From Cymbidium sinense (lineage: Eukaryota > Streptophyta > Magnoliopsida > Asparagales > Orchidaceae): a stretch of DNA of 64,000 nucleotides. The stretch is from contig CM038221.1 of NCBI GenBank assembly GCA_021442155.1, positions 42,665,648-42,729,647 of the forward strand. Direction: 5' to 3'. This document shows, piece after piece, positions 63,841-64,000 of the stretch. Position 1 is the stretch's first letter. The number at the start of each line of letters is the position of its first letter. Made by a program: the position numbers and the translations under genes. The notes beneath the pieces are model-generated. The model was not told the DNA's origin. It ran no database searches and was given only the letters and a program-made list of their open reading frames with translations.

Positions 63841-64000
63841 CCCCCTACTTATTTAATTTCATTTATGTGTGTACATATATTAGAACATGAAGTAAAACCC
63901 TTTTCTTTTTTCCACTAAGCTTTATATAAGTAAAAGACATTTATATACAACCTTTTCATGATTTTATTTCTATGTTTATGTATATGCTTATGTGTATTTG
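63841..64000 (+). mobile_element. Plus-oriented LTR fragment, cut by window end
   Basis: It matches 59697-59850 (ACTTATTTAATTTCATTTATGTGTGTACATA..., then CTTTATATAAGTAAA). Together with the preceding fragment it forms another opposing-orientation junction. Its continuation is outside the window. Confidence 0.7.

Noticed and set aside
1..64000. tRNA, rRNA, organelle-derived genes or host exons
   Set aside because: I looked for conserved tRNA arms, rRNA blocks and long GC-balanced exons with plausible splice sites and found none I could support by eye. A tRNAscan and a protein search against plant proteomes would settle this.

Overview
The window looks like plant nuclear DNA made almost entirely of nested LTR retrotransposons. 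It is strongly AT-rich on both strands. I found no intact host gene, tRNA, rRNA or organelle operon. The only recognisable proteins are decayed gag, protease, reverse transcriptase (RT), RNase H and integrase of a Ty3/gypsy element. Two RNase H domains and the RT wording point to the plant Tat/Ogre-like clade. I cannot name the species from sequence alone.

Layout, left to right. 1-5171 is the 3' part of a plus-strand Tat-like element: pol debris, then a noncoding repeat array, then its 3' LTR at 5172-10209. 10210-13930 is unassigned AT-rich DNA with one GC-richer block. 14170-15690 is another 3'-UTR-type array, followed by a plus-oriented LTR ending near 20093. From 20406 a nested stack begins. 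A minus-oriented LTR (20406-20498, continuing at 62295) was split by a plus-oriented LTR (20499-23226, continuing 58659-62294), which left a 5-bp duplication, TATAA/TATAC. That LTR was in turn split by a very large minus-strand Tat element (23227-58658). This element has a 7.5-kb 5' LTR (51143-58658), a primer-binding site, a hairpin-rich leader, gag-pol (about 49.3 to 40.2 kb, read right to left), a repeat-filled 3' UTR, a polypurine tract and a truncated 3' LTR (23227-30404). Its 3' UTR was later invaded by a 6.55-kb solo LTR of the same family (33073-39625, duplication ATGAG/ATGAA). The right edge (62.3-64 kb) is a mosaic of LTR fragments in opposing orientations.

The most unusual signal is in the noncoding parts of these elements. 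The 3'-UTR arrays, the 5' leader array and the LTR tip are built from many short hairpin modules. Within each array the loop or core sequence stays nearly constant. The two stem arms differ from unit to unit but remain complementary to each other. This compensatory pattern occurs independently in four arrays and is the best candidate for an undescribed structural system.
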